Positions 26,774-36,070 of a stretch of DNA of 64,000 bases are shown here, one piece after another. The stretch lies in NCBI GenBank assembly GCA_965224275.1, contig CBDCYR010000015.1:186001-250000 (forward strand), written 5' to 3'. Position 1 is the stretch's first letter. Every line of letters begins with the position of its first letter. Source of the DNA: CAUZWH01 sp965224275. Its GTDB lineage: Bacteria; Pseudomonadota; Alphaproteobacteria; SHVV01. The notes under the pieces were generated by a model. That model had not been told where the DNA came from, did not search any database, and worked only from the letters and a program-made list of their open reading frames with translations. The position numbers and the translations under genes were made by a program.

Positions 26774-28228
26774 ATGTCATACGCGACCATCTTCGCCGCT
26801 GTCGGATGGGGCCTGGTGCTGTTGGCCGGTTCCATGGTGTTGCCCGCGGTTGTCGCCCTCGGATTTGAAGAATACGCCCAGGCGCTTACGTTTGTCGTTG
26901 CCGCCGCCCTGACCTTTTTTGTCGGCGGCGGCTTGGCGATCGCCACGCGCGGGGCCGCCCAAGAGGTTTCCAAACGGGAGGGGTTCTTACTCGCGGTCTT
27001 GCTATGGGTCTTGCTACCGGTGTTTGCGGCGCTGCCGCTTTATTTCAGTTCGTCATTCGCAACCCCGACCGACGCTTATTTCGAGGCCGTATCCGGCCTC
27101 ACCACCACGGGCGCGACGGTATTGACCGATTTCGCCGGCGCCGATCGCAGCGTTCTGTTCTGGCGCGCATTGGTCGCGTGGATTGGTGGGCTGTCGACGA
27201 TCGTCCTCGCGCTTGCGTTGCTGTCGCTATACGGGATCGGCGGCATGCAATTATACCGAAGCGCCATGCCTCGCGGTGAGCGCGACGCATTGATGCCCAG
27301 ATTGATCGAAGGTATTCGCTCGATCTGGTCGGTCTATGTGGGGCTAACGATCGTCTGCACGGTAGCGCTTTGGACCTCGGGATTGTCGTTGTTCGATGCC
27401 ATGACGCACGCCTTCACCACGCTGTCGACATCGGGGTTCAGCAATTATACCGATTCGATCTCGGCGTTCTCCAACCCGGCCGTTGAGATTATTCTCATTC
27501 TGTTTATGGCCGCCGCAGCGCTCAACTTCACGCTGCATTGGGCTGCGCTGCATGGGTCTCCGTCCGCCTACGTGCGCGATCCGGAGTTCCGCTTGTTCGT
27601 GTCCGTTGTTGTGGTCGCGGTCGCGCTCGTTGTTACCTTTACTTTGATTTCGTCGAGCGCGGTCGGCTGGGGCGCGACCGTTCGGCAAGCATTGTTTAGC
27701 GTTGTCTCGGTGATAACGACGACCGGATTTACAAACGGTGAAGCAGTGTCCTGGCCGCTTTCCGTCTTGGTTCTCCTATTTGCGCTCGTTCTGGTCGGCG
27801 GGTCGACCGGGTCGACAGCGGGGGGGCTAAAGATGATGCGCCTGCTCCTGTTCTTGAAACAGGCCGGTCGCGAGTTGGCGAGATTGCCGCATCCCCACGG
27901 TGTCGTTCGCATTCACTACGGCCGTCGCGTCGTTCCCGACGCGGCCATGGTCGCGGCTTGGAGTTTTTTCTTTTTTTTCGTGCTCGCTTTGGCGGTGATA
28001 TCGGGCCTACTCGCTCTGACCGGGCTCGACTTTCGTGCATCTCTCGCGACTGCCGCTGCTGCGCTCAGCAATGCCGGCCCAGTGCTCCACATCGTTGACC
28101 GAGCCGCCGGCGGATACGCGTCACTTGACACCGGCGCGAAGTGGTTACTGTGCCTGGCAATGGTGCTCGGGAGGCTCGAACTTCTTGCGTTTCTCGTGCT
28201 GGTCCGGCGCTCGTTCTGGCAACGCTGA
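26774..28228 (+). CDS. trkH: Trk potassium transporter membrane subunit TrkH
   Basis: A 484-residue integral membrane protein. It has the repeated pore loops of the SKT family (SGLTTTGATVL, FTTLSTSGFSNY, ITTTGFTNGE, NAGP) and about ten hydrophobic helices. Together with TrkA it imports potassium. 55 bp separate it from trkA, and the next gene starts 1 bp after its stop, so translation may be coupled. Confidence 0.95.
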   Translation: MSYATIFAAVGWGLVLLAGSMVLPAVVALGFEEYAQALTFVVAAALTFFVGGGLAIATRGAAQEVSKREGFLLAVLLWVLLPVFAALPLYFSSSFATPTDAYFEAVSGLTTTGATVLTDFAGADRSVLFWRALVAWIGGLSTIVLALALLSLYGIGGMQLYRSAMPRGERDALMPRLIEGIRSIWSVYVGLTIVCTVALWTSGLSLFDAMTHAFTTLSTSGFSNYTDSISAFSNPAVEIILILFMAAAALNFTLHWAALHGSPSAYVRDPEFRLFVSVVVVAVALVVTFTLISSSAVGWGATVRQALFSVVSVITTTGFTNGEAVSWPLSVLVLLFALVLVGGSTGSTAGGLKMMRLLLFLKQAGRELARLPHPHGVVRIHYGRRVVPDAAMVAAWSFFFFFVLALAVISGLLALTGLDFRASLATAAAALSNAGPVLHIVDRAAGGYASLDTGAKWLLCLAMVLGRLELLAFLVLVRRSFWQR

Positions 28229-28229
28229 C

Positions 28230-29098
28230 ATGCCGCGGATCGTCTATGTCAATGGTCGCTATCGTCGCTACGCGGAGGCGATGCTCCACGCCGAAGACCG
28301 CGGTTTTCAATTCGCTGATTCCATCTACGAGGGGATCGGTGTATGGCGGGGCGCGTTGGTTGATTTTGAGTCCCACGTTGAGCGGCTGGCCCGATCCGCA
28401 TCCGAGATAAGTCTCCGCTTGCCGTGCGGCGCCACCACATTGGCGGTGATCGCGCGCGAATGTATCCGCCGCAATTACGTGTCGGAGGGATTGGTTTACG
28501 TCCAGGTCACCCGGGGATCGGTACCGCGCAAGCATGTCTTCCCGGCGCTGGCAAAGCCGTCACTGGTTGTCACGGCGACGACAATGGCGCCGCCTCACAT
28601 TCGCTACCCCAGCGGTGTTGAGGTCGTTACGCAACCCGATTTGCGATGGCAGCGTTGTGACATCAAATCAACCGCACTGCTACCCAACATTCTCGCCAAG
28701 CAGGCTGCGCATGAAGCTGGCGCCTATGACGCCTGGTTCGTGGATGCCGCGGGCGATATCACCGAGGGCGGATCGACCAACGCATGGATTGTCGATGACG
28801 ACGATACGCTGGTTACCCGGGCGCCCAGCAACGCGCTTCTTAGCGGTGTTACACTCGCGCAACCGTGATTAACATCGCTCGCGAAGACGGACTAAAAGTG
28901 GTTGAGCGGGCGTTTACTGTTGCGGAAGCCCACGCGTCGAAGGAAGCATTCATTACCAGCACGTCGAGTTTTGTTTTGCCTGTAATACGCATCGACGGCC
29001 GCCAGATCGGCAGTGGTCAGGTGGGGCCGCTCGGGGAGCGGTTGCGGATGCTGTATATCCGCTATCTCGATGCATCTGTTTCGCCGCTGGGACTGTGA
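28230..29098 (+). pseudogene. Class IV aminotransferase (D-amino acid aminotransferase-like), frameshifted
   Basis: PLP-dependent fold-type IV enzyme, probably interconverting D-amino acids and keto acids. Start ATG 28230 gives MPRIVYVNGRYR. Motifs are EDRGFQFADSIYEG, the PLP Lys in DIKSTALLPNILAKQ, and EGGSTNAW. The frame stops at 28868 after NALLSGVTLAQP. The rest (INIAREDGLKVVERAFT, ending at 29098) is in another frame. One missing or two extra bases near 28854 would give the expected ...GVT-RATVINIA. It may be an error or decay. It is encoded between trkH and hfq, a known position for this gene in Rhodospirillales. Confidence 0.82.
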
Positions 29099-29195
29099 TC
29101 CGATGCGAAGGATTCGCGGCTCGGTAGAGGTTGTGCGGGGATGTTCGCGTCCCTATCTATTGGGTTGTTCGAATAGCAGCGGAGGTAAGCCGCGT

Positions 29196-29244
29196 TTGGC
29201 GACAGCTAAGAGGCGTATATAAAGTCATCGCGGCACACCGCGAT
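29196..29244 (+). promoter_or_regulatory. Candidate hfq promoter and leader hairpin
   Basis: TTGGCG (29196-29201) and TATAAA (29218-29223) are 16 bp apart and resemble a sigma-70 promoter. Just after it, ATCGCGG/CCGCGAT with a CACA loop (29227-29244) can form a 7-bp stem in the leader. It is 40 bp upstream of the hfq start. Assigned by consensus only. Confidence 0.4.
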
Positions 29245-29284
29245 ACAAGGCATGATGCGTGTGAACAACAAAAGGGAAACCCCC

Positions 29285-29557
29285 ATGTCCACAACAAAAA
29301 CCCAGAATCTTCAGGACGTTTTTCTCAATCACATTCGCAAAAACAAGGCCCCCGTCACGGTATTTCTAGTAAATGGAGTCAAGCTACAGGGCGTTATTAC
29401 GTGGTTTGATAATTTTTCCGTGCTCCTGCGTCGTGATGGCCATGCCCAACTCGTTTACAAGCATGCGATCTCGACCGTAATGCCGGCCCAGCCTATCCAA
29501 CTGTTCGAAGGCGATCAGGAAGGTTCGGGCGAGATCGAAGCGGCCGCTGCGGAGTAG
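29285..29557 (+). CDS. hfq: RNA chaperone Hfq
   Basis: A 90-residue Sm-like RNA-binding protein. It has the Sm1 motif (QDVFLNHIRKNKAPVTVFL, GVKLQGVITWFDNF) and the Sm2 motif YKHAISTV. The start is ATG 29285; an upstream in-frame GTG/ATG at 29252 lacks family similarity. hflX starts directly after, as usual. Confidence 0.96.
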   Translation: MSTTKTQNLQDVFLNHIRKNKAPVTVFLVNGVKLQGVITWFDNFSVLLRRDGHAQLVYKHAISTVMPAQPIQLFEGDQEGSGEIEAAAAE

Positions 29558-29558
29558 T

Positions 29559-30893
29559 TTGAGCGCATTACAAACCCCTGCTGTACGCGCGGCCTCAAGC
29601 GGTCGCGCGCTGGTGCTCCATCCCTACGCCAAACGGCGTATGCGCACAGAGGGCACGCGTACGCCAAGCACAAGTCTTGACGAAGCGATCGCTCTCGCTC
29701 GCGGCATCGGGCTCAAGGTTGTCGCGAGCGCTGCAGTTCCGCTTGGCCGCCGCCGCCCGGCGACATTGTTCGCGACCGGGAAGATCGATGAACTCGCAGC
29801 TATCGTGGCGCAGCAAGAATCCGATGTTGTTATCATCGACGACGCGTTGACGCCGATTCAACAGCGCAATCTAGAACGCGCCTGGCATACCAAAGTCATC
29901 GACCGCACCGGAATCATCTTGGAGATTTTCGGCGCTCGCGCGCGGACTCGAGAGGGAAAACTACAGGTCGAACTTGCGGCATTGACTTATCAGCGCAGCC
30001 GGCTGGTTCGATCGTGGACCCATCTTGAGCGCCAGCGCGGCGGTTTCGGGTTTCTTGGCGGACCCGGTGAGTCCCAGCTCGAGGCGGATCGGCGGCATAT
30101 CGATGCCCGGCTCAATCGCATTAGACGCCAGCTCAAAGCAGTGCAGAGCACGCGCGATCTGCATCGCAAGGAACGAAAGAAGACCCCATTTCCCGTCGTC
30201 GCACTCGTGGGCTACACCAATGCCGGCAAATCGACGCTATTCAATCGCTTTACCGAGGCCGGCGTTATCGCCGAGGATGCGCTGTTTGCGACCCTCGATC
30301 CAACTATGCGGCGAATTACGTTACCGAGCGGACAGCCCGTCATACTTTCCGATACGGTCGGATTTATTTCTGATTTGCCCCATGAATTGGTGGCCGCATT
30401 TTCGGCAACGCTGGAAGAAGTTCTCCACGCCGATGTCTTGGTTCACGTGCGCGATGTCGCCCACCCCGAGAGCGACGAGCAGCGGGCCGATGTGATGCGT
30501 GTGTTGGCCGAGATCGGGATAGGCGAGGGGACACATCGCCCCATCGTTGAGGCCCAGAACAAACTCGATTTGGTGTCCGCGGAGGACTGCACGCGAATTC
30601 GAAATAGTGCCGAGCGGCGAGAAGACGCGGTCCCCCTTTCGGCGCTTGATGGCAGCGGTTGTGACGATCTATTGGCGTTGATCGACCTCCTGCTCTTTGC
30701 TGCAAACCGAATTGTCGATGTTGAAATCGCGGTGGATGATGGTGAGCATCTTGCCTGGCTCTACCGGCACGGCGAGGTCATCGCCCGCGATGACAATGAT
30801 AACTTCGCGCGGCTTCGTATCAGTCTAAGCGATGCCAACCACGGCCGCCTCGAGCGGATCGCGGCGGCGGCACCCGGTGTGCGGGTCTGTTGA
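29559..30893 (+). CDS. hflX: GTPase HflX
   Basis: A ribosome-associated GTPase that splits stalled or heat-damaged ribosomes. The N-terminal HflX domain (LFATGKIDELA, DDALTPIQQRNLE, SRLVRSWTHLERQRGG) is followed by the G domain. That has G1 GYTNAGKST near residue 215, G3 DTVGFI and G4 NKLD. The 444 residues are typical. The start is TTG 29559, one base after the hfq stop, so translational coupling is likely. Confidence 0.95.
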   Translation: MSALQTPAVRAASSGRALVLHPYAKRRMRTEGTRTPSTSLDEAIALARGIGLKVVASAAVPLGRRRPATLFATGKIDELAAIVAQQESDVVIIDDALTPIQQRNLERAWHTKVIDRTGIILEIFGARARTREGKLQVELAALTYQRSRLVRSWTHLERQRGGFGFLGGPGESQLEADRRHIDARLNRIRRQLKAVQSTRDLHRKERKKTPFPVVALVGYTNAGKSTLFNRFTEAGVIAEDALFATLDPTMRRITLPSGQPVILSDTVGFISDLPHELVAAFSATLEEVLHADVLVHVRDVAHPESDEQRADVMRVLAEIGIGEGTHRPIVEAQNKLDLVSAEDCTRIRNSAERREDAVPLSALDGSGCDDLLALIDLLLFAANRIVDVEIAVDDGEHLAWLYRHGEVIARDDNDNFARLRISLSDANHGRLERIAAAAPGVRVC

Positions 30894-31068
30894 AAGCACG
30901 CATCTCGACCACGGTTTCAGCGAGCTGGCGATAACCCTGCAGCGCCGATCATTACGCGGGCTCCGTTGACTCCTGAACGAGCGCTTCGCTAATGTCCTCA
31001 ACCTTGCGCAGGCGCGTAGTTAGGGCCGCTTGAACAGCGTGGTCGGTCGACAAGGTGGAGAAAAATAC

Positions 31069-31356
31069 ATGAGCATCAAGCCATTACATGATCGAATATT
31101 GGTCAAACGCATCGCCGATGCGGGCAAGAGCCCAGGTGGCATCATCATTCCCGATACGGTTCAGGAAAAGCCGATGGAGGGTAAGGTTATTGCCGTCGGC
31201 GGTGGCGCGCGTTCGGATGACGGCAAGCTCCAGCCGCTCGACGTCAAGAAAGGTGATCGTATCTTGTTTGGCAAATGGTCGGGCAACGAGGTCACAGTCG
31301 ACGGCGATGAATATCTCATCATGAAGGAATCCGACGTCATGGGGATTCTGTCGTGA
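31069..31356 (+). CDS. groES: Co-chaperonin GroES, without groEL next to it
   Basis: A complete 95-residue GroES (MSIKPLHDRILVKRI, GGIIIPDTVQEKPMEG, GDRILFGKWSG). It caps the GroEL cage. The start is ATG 31069; GTGGAG lies 9-14 bp upstream. Unlike in most bacteria no groEL follows: a terminator-like hairpin and a minus-strand SDR gene come next. No CIRCE element is visible in the 175 bp upstream. Confidence 0.93.
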   Translation: MSIKPLHDRILVKRIADAGKSPGGIIIPDTVQEKPMEGKVIAVGGGARSDDGKLQPLDVKKGDRILFGKWSGNEVTVDGDEYLIMKESDVMGILS

Positions 31357-31385
31357 GTGGACGCTCGCCTCTCACTGGTTGATCG

Positions 31386-31410
31386 GGGCCTCGCGATGGG
31401 GCCCTTTTCT
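31386..31410 (+). terminator. Likely terminator after groES
   Basis: GGGCC / GGCCC can pair across a 9-nt loop and is followed by TTTTCT. The stem is short, so strength is uncertain, but the position 30 bp after the groES stop fits. Confidence 0.55.
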
Positions 31411-31432
31411 CATGCAATCGGGTTAGCGGCGC

Positions 31433-32209
31433 TCAGCTTTCGCGATGGACCGCGAATGCCTGGAACGCCTGCTGAACCGGCATTACTTCAACCCGATTGA
31501 TATTCACGTGCGCGGGCGTTGTCGCTACGTACCGGATGATGTCGGCGATATCGTCTGCCGTAGCGGGTTGCATGCCTTGGTAGACGGTCTTCGCTTTTGC
31601 GGCGTCTCCCCCGAAGCGCACTTCGGTGAATTCGGTTTCCGCCATGCCTGGCTCCACGCTGGTCACCCGCACCTGATGACCAATCAGATCGGCCCGCAGG
31701 TTGAGCGAAAATTGGTGAACGAACGCCTTGGAGCCGCCGTAAACGTTGCCGCCGGGGTAGGGGTAGGACCCCGCGACCGAACCAAGATTGATAACATGGC
31801 CACGGTTTCGCTCAACCATGCCCGGCAGTATGGCGCGGGTGCAATACATCAGACCTTTGACGTTGGTGTCGATCATCGCTTCCCAGTCGTCCATATCCGA
31901 TGTGTGGGCGGGACCCATACCAAGCGCCAGCCCTGCATTGTTGATCAGCACATCGATCTCGCCGAAGCCGCTCGGTAAGGTCTCGACAACCTGGTCGACG
32001 GCATCCTTGTCACGAACGTCGAGCTCCACCGCCAAAAGGTTATCCTTGAAGAGGTCCGGCAGCAGATTGCGGATCGCTTGGACGCGATCGAGGCGACGCG
32101 CTGACGCGACGACGCGGGCGCCGCGCTCGGCAAATTGCCGCGCGGTGGCAGCACCAAATCCTGCGCTCGCGCCGGTGATAAATACGGTCATTGTAGCTGG
32201 GTCGATCAT
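31433..32209 (-). CDS. SDR-family oxidoreductase (YdfG-like)
   Basis: A 258-residue short-chain dehydrogenase/reductase. It has the cofactor motif TGASAGFGAA, NNAGLALG and the catalytic Ser-Tyr-Lys in GSVAGSYPYPGG and VYGGSKAFV. It resembles the NADP-dependent 3-hydroxy acid/serine dehydrogenase group (YdfG). The start ATG 32209 overlaps the mazG stop as ATGA, so the two are translationally linked; an internal ATG at 32191 is an alternative. Confidence 0.88.
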   Translation of the reverse strand: MIDPATMTVFITGASAGFGAATARQFAERGARVVASARRLDRVQAIRNLLPDLFKDNLLAVELDVRDKDAVDQVVETLPSGFGEIDVLINNAGLALGMGPAHTSDMDDWEAMIDTNVKGLMYCTRAILPGMVERNRGHVINLGSVAGSYPYPGGNVYGGSKAFVHQFSLNLRADLIGHQVRVTSVEPGMAETEFTEVRFGGDAAKAKTVYQGMQPATADDIADIIRYVATTPAHVNINRVEVMPVQQAFQAFAVHRES

Positions 32210-33081
32210 TCATCTTCCTTCGATTGGCCCACGCGTTGCGTAGCGGAATCCAGATTCTTCTCCTCAGCCTTGGCTCGATCCCATAACGCATCCATCTCGT
32301 TCAGCGTGGATTGAGTCGGCGTGCGATCGTGCTCCGCCAACCACGCTTCGATTTTGCGAAATCGCGACTCGAATTTGGTATTGGCCACCCGGAGCGCATT
32401 TTCGGGATCGACTCCGACGTGGCGGGCGAGGTTGACACAGGTAAACAGAAGGTCGCCAACTTCAGCGGCTTGCTCGTCCTTGTTCCCGTCCCGCGTCGCG
32501 TCCTGTAGTTCGCCAATTTCCTCGTCGATCTTATCGTAGATAGGCTCTGTGTCGGTCCAATCAAAGCCCACCCGCGCAGCCCGGCGTTGCAATTTGTGCG
32601 CACGCAGCAGGGCGGGGAAGCTCAGCGGTACATCATCGAGGACGCTAGCCCCATCTTGTTGCAATTTATCGTGCCGCTCCGCTGCCTTGATGCTTTCCCA
32701 GTTACGCGTTTGGACGTCGGCGTCGGCAACGGTCTCGATGCCGGCCTCTGTGCCAGTGTGGGCCGACGCGAATACGTGGGGATGGCGGCGCACCATTTTG
32801 TCCGAGACCGACTGGACGACATCATCGAACGTAAATCCGCCACCTTCGGCCGACATTTGTGCGTGAAAAACGACTTGAAACAGGAGGTCTCCGAGTTCGT
32901 CGCGCAACGCGTTCATATCGCCCTGTCGAATCGCTTCGACTACCTCATAGGCTTCCTCAATCGCATACGGCGCAATCGTAGAAAAATTCTGTTCCCGATC
33001 CCAGGGACACCCGGTGTCGGGATCGCGCAAGGTTGCCATGATGTCGAGCAGGCGAGAAATCGGTGTCGCGGTTTCAGACAT
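32206..33081 (-). CDS. mazG: Nucleoside triphosphate pyrophosphohydrolase MazG
   Basis: A 291-residue protein that removes non-canonical NTPs. Two MazG repeats are visible. The first has DPDTGCPWDREQNFSTI, EEAYEVVEAI and LGDLLFQVVFHA; the second has KIDEEIGELQDA and EVGDLLFTCVNLA. The length is typical for the two-domain bacterial form. The SDR gene is downstream in the same operon. Confidence 0.94.
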   Translation of the reverse strand: MSETATPISRLLDIMATLRDPDTGCPWDREQNFSTIAPYAIEEAYEVVEAIRQGDMNALRDELGDLLFQVVFHAQMSAEGGGFTFDDVVQSVSDKMVRRHPHVFASAHTGTEAGIETVADADVQTRNWESIKAAERHDKLQQDGASVLDDVPLSFPALLRAHKLQRRAARVGFDWTDTEPIYDKIDEEIGELQDATRDGNKDEQAAEVGDLLFTCVNLARHVGVDPENALRVANTKFESRFRKIEAWLAEHDRTPTQSTLNEMDALWDRAKAEEKNLDSATQRVGQSKEDE

Positions 33082-33384
33082 GGTGTGGGGTCATTAGACG
33101 ATGGGGTCGCCACTATGCAAAACCTTCCGTGCCAAGGAAAGCAGATTGGACGACCTCCGAGAACGACGGTTCGGTGCGGCGGCGCGACCAAACAAGACCG
33201 TCGAGTTGCGCGCCAAACCGTTGTAAACTTGGGACTTGCGGTACACATTCGCGGGCGCGGTAGCCTGCGAGCTCATGCCATAATACGGTAATCGTGAACC
33301 ATAAGCGGGTTTGAGCGCACTGCATCCGGTTTGTGGCGGACATCGCCCCAGGCCAATCGGGTTGAATTCGAGACGAGACGCGCC
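33082..33384. other. Divergent intergenic region mazG / Crp-type regulator
   Basis: About 300 bp between two divergently transcribed genes. No open frame with a plausible ribosome site and no clear RNA gene is seen. It should hold promoters for both genes. CATAATACGG around 33279-33288 could be a -10 region for the plus-strand gene, but no convincing -35 was found. Confidence 0.3.
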
Positions 33385-34110
33385 ATGGTCGCACAAGAAC
33401 TACGTTCTCTAGACGGAATAGGTCTCTTCGAGACGCTCAATCCGGCCGAACGGACGGCGCTCGAAAAGCAGTGTCGTTGGAAAACCTACAGCCCCAACGA
33501 AGTCATCGTCGAAAAAGGGGATGAAAGCACCGAAGTTTTCTTCATCCTCGATGGCGACGTCCGCATTGCCAACTACTCGACGACGGGGCGCGAAATTACC
33601 TATGCGACGCTCGGTGCTGGCGCATTTTTTGGCGAGATTGCAGCGTTGGACCGGCGGCCGCGCTCGGCCTCGGTGGCCGCCTTGAGCGGCTGTGCGGTTG
33701 CTGCCATGTCGTCGAAGACATTCGCCGATCTGGTCGAAAATACGCCGGCCATCGCGACCAAGCTGATTCATCGCTTTTGCCACATCATCAGGGTCTCTGA
33801 CGACCGCATCATGGACGTCAGCACGATGCGGTCGGTCCAGCGAGTTTGCCAGGAACTGATGCGCTTATCGGGTGGCACGGTTATCCATCCGCTGCCCAAT
33901 CAGGGCGAGATCGCTGGCTTGGCGAGCACCACGCGCGAAACGGTGGGGCGGGTTTTCCACGAACTCACGGCCGCCGGAATCATCGAACGCAAGCAGCGCG
34001 CGCTTTACATCCGTGATCGCGCCCGGCTTGAACGCCTGATCGGCAACCTTGATTTGGAGGGCACGTTCGACACCGTATTCCATCCCAAGGGGCGCTCGGC
34101 TAGCGCTTAG
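33385..34110 (+). CDS. Crp/Fnr-family transcriptional regulator
   Basis: A 241-residue regulator with an N-terminal cyclic-nucleotide-binding beta-roll (residues about 12-120; GAFFGEIAALDRRPRSASV) and a C-terminal winged helix (PNQGEIAGLASTTRETVGR). No cluster of Cys residues is present at the N-terminus, so it is not a classical Fnr. The ARPRSASV-type phosphate-binding cassette suggests it may bind a cyclic nucleotide. The start is ATG 33385. Confidence 0.88.
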   Translation: MVAQELRSLDGIGLFETLNPAERTALEKQCRWKTYSPNEVIVEKGDESTEVFFILDGDVRIANYSTTGREITYATLGAGAFFGEIAALDRRPRSASVAALSGCAVAAMSSKTFADLVENTPAIATKLIHRFCHIIRVSDDRIMDVSTMRSVQRVCQELMRLSGGTVIHPLPNQGEIAGLASTTRETVGRVFHELTAAGIIERKQRALYIRDRARLERLIGNLDLEGTFDTVFHPKGRSASA

Positions 34111-34170
34111 AGCGTCCTTCGACCCGATGCCGCATTGCGAACCTTCGGTACGCGTCCGGTCGACGTCGAA

Positions 34171-34765
34171 ATGGACCCAATCCCCGACCTCATAACCCAC
34201 AACTTCGATCCCGCGCGCGGCGCGCTACACAACATTTGCGAGTTATCGGAGCGCCAGGCGGAGCTGGTTTTGGACGATACGAGCCTCGGGCACTCGCTCT
34301 ATCAAAACGAACTATCTGCAGCGGCGCCGCGCGGTAGAGAATTGGCTGATGGCCGAATGCCGGCGAAAACTCGGACCGACACACCTGCAACGGCCGAGGT
34401 ATTTCTTTCTCGGAAATTTTGCCGACGGACGGGACCGGTCTCGACCCGAGTCGTTGGTCATGCCACTCGCAGCATTTTCACCCGATACGATTACGTTTAC
34501 ATATCCGGACAGTATGGCGAGCTTGGCGTTGGGTCGTAGCGACGACCATGCAGCGATTCGACGGTCCTATCACGGTCAGGTATTCACCTTGCCGGAGATC
34601 CGCGACATCGTAGCGAGATTTGGGATGCCTGATGGCGGCCAGAATACCGCTGCATCGATCTCGCCGTTCGACCGGTTTGTCGAAGTTCAGGTATGGGATG
34701 ACCGACCGTGCGTGCGGGCCTTGGCCGAGGTCAGCGCAGCCTCAAGATCCGCTGTCCGAGTGTAG
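34171..34765 (+). pseudogene. Unknown cytosolic protein, frameshifted
   Basis: Two overlapping frames make one protein. MDPIPDLITHNFDP onward runs to about 34277. Then, after a one-base shift, IRASGTRSIKTNYLQRR continues as WLMAECRRKLGP and YFFLGNFADGRD to the TAG at 34763-34765. The second half is soluble and mentions no known motif; I recognise only a conserved hypothetical look (SLVMPLAAF, TFTYPDSMASL). One extra or two missing bases explain the break. Its last codons overlap the decayed GyrI-like gene that follows. Confidence 0.6.
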
Positions 34766-35232
34766 TAGGGGAGGTACTTAAGCTCAAGTTCATGAGCAAG
34801 GTCGAACTGGGAAATGACTATGTTGTGCCGCCGCTTGAGGGGTTGTGGTGGGCGCAAGACATGGCGGTGTTTACCAGCGCGCGCGACAAAGCCAGTTGGG
34901 ACTGGACAATGATGATCATGACGCCCGATTGGATCACCAGCGAAATGGTGGAGTCGGCGAGAGCAAAAGTGGCCGCCAAACAATCACCAGCCGGCTTAGA
35001 TTTGTTACGCCTCGCTGGTTTGAACGAAGCAACCTGCGCGCAGACCCTCCACGTTGGTTCATACGACGATGAAGGACCGGTGTTGCACGAGATGCACGAG
35101 GCCTTCATTCCCGCCAACGGGTTTGTCAGGGTCCAGAAACATCATGAAATTTACTTGAGTGACTTTCGCAAGGTCGCGCCGGACAAGCTGCGTACAATTC
35201 TTAGGCAACCGGTTGCGCCAGCGAGTACCTAG
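34762..35232 (+). pseudogene. GyrI-like small-molecule-binding protein, lacking its N-terminus
   Basis: The segment from LKLKFMSKVELGND to ILRQPV matches the C-terminal three quarters of the GyrI-like family (DYVVPPLEGLWWAQD, WDWTMMIMTPDWIT, HVGSYDDEGP, HHEIYLSD). About 50 family residues that normally precede are missing. Upstream sequence in this frame is unrelated and belongs to the end of the previous gene, so a deletion seems to have joined the two. An ATG at 34792 could give a shortened product of about 146 residues. Confidence 0.72.
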
Positions 35233-35239
35233 GCCCTCG

Positions 35240-35320
35240 AAGCTATAAGTCGCATAATGTGTATTATGTAAAATATAATTATTATAATATTAAACAAACC
35301 ATTAAGAACATTTTCTAAAT
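35240..35320. other. AT-rich island between convergent genes
   Basis: About 80 bp, mostly A and T in an otherwise GC-rich window. It contains the inverted repeat CATAAT-GTGT-ATTATG (35253-35268) and ATAATTATTATAATAT. It lies between the GyrI-like remnant and the MBL gene. It may act as a bidirectional termination zone or be a foreign scrap; nothing decides. Confidence 0.45.
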
Positions 35321-36070
35321 ATCAACAATCATTCCATCGTATGCCGGTTCAACCCCCGCCGGCAGTCGTGATTTGAGTTCCTGATAGTCGAGTGTGTAGT
35401 TCATATGCGTGAGGATGGCGCGCTCGGGTTTGACCCGTTCGATCCATTCGAGGGTTCGCTCGAGATGCGCATGCGTGGGATGCGGCTTGTCCTGCAGCGC
35501 ATCGACGATCCAAATGCTCACCCCTTCCAGCGCCGCGAACGCAGCTTCCGGCAGGTTGACGACGTCGGTTGAATACGCCAGGTCGCCGAATCTGAGGCCC
35601 AGCGTTGTCATCGACGCGTGATCTTGCTCAAACGGTACGATGTCGATGTCGCCAATCCGCAATGCACCATCGATTTCATGCGCCACGGCAATCGGCGGAT
35701 ACATCGGTCCGCCGTCCTTGAACGCGTAGCCGAACCGCTGGGAGATCGAATCCAGGGTGCTGCGATCACCGTAAATGTTGATTTCGCTGCGCTGCCGGAT
35801 CGCAAAGAAGCGCAAATCATCGATGCCATGGGTGTGATCGGCGTGATCGTGGGTGAAAACCACGCCGTCGATTCGATCAATACCGCAATCGATTGCCTGC
35901 GCGCGCAGGTCTGGCGAGGTATCGATCAGCAAACGCGTGTCCTGGTGTTCGACCGCAATCGACGCGCGGCGGCGTCGATTCCTGGGCTCGTTAGGGTCAC
36001 ATGTGCCCCAATCGTTGCCGATCCGAGGAACCCCGCCAGACGTTCCGCAGCCGAGGATGATCGCCCGCAT
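35315..36070 (-). CDS. MBL-fold metal-dependent hydrolase (PhnP-like)
   Basis: A 251-residue metallo-beta-lactamase-fold phosphodiesterase-like protein. It begins ILGCGTSGGVPRIG, has the metal motif FTHDHADHTHG and a later ILTHMNY His. The family acts on cyclic phosphates or similar esters; the exact substrate is unknown. Its ATG overlaps the tatD stop (TGATG). It closes the metG-tatD-MBL run, a conserved neighbourhood. Confidence 0.88.
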   Translation of the reverse strand: MRAIILGCGTSGGVPRIGNDWGTCDPNEPRNRRRRASIAVEHQDTRLLIDTSPDLRAQAIDCGIDRIDGVVFTHDHADHTHGIDDLRFFAIRQRSEINIYGDRSTLDSISQRFGYAFKDGGPMYPPIAVAHEIDGALRIGDIDIVPFEQDHASMTTLGLRFGDLAYSTDVVNLPEAAFAALEGVSIWIVDALQDKPHPTHAHLERTLEWIERVKPERAILTHMNYTLDYQELKSRLPAGVEPAYDGMIVDI

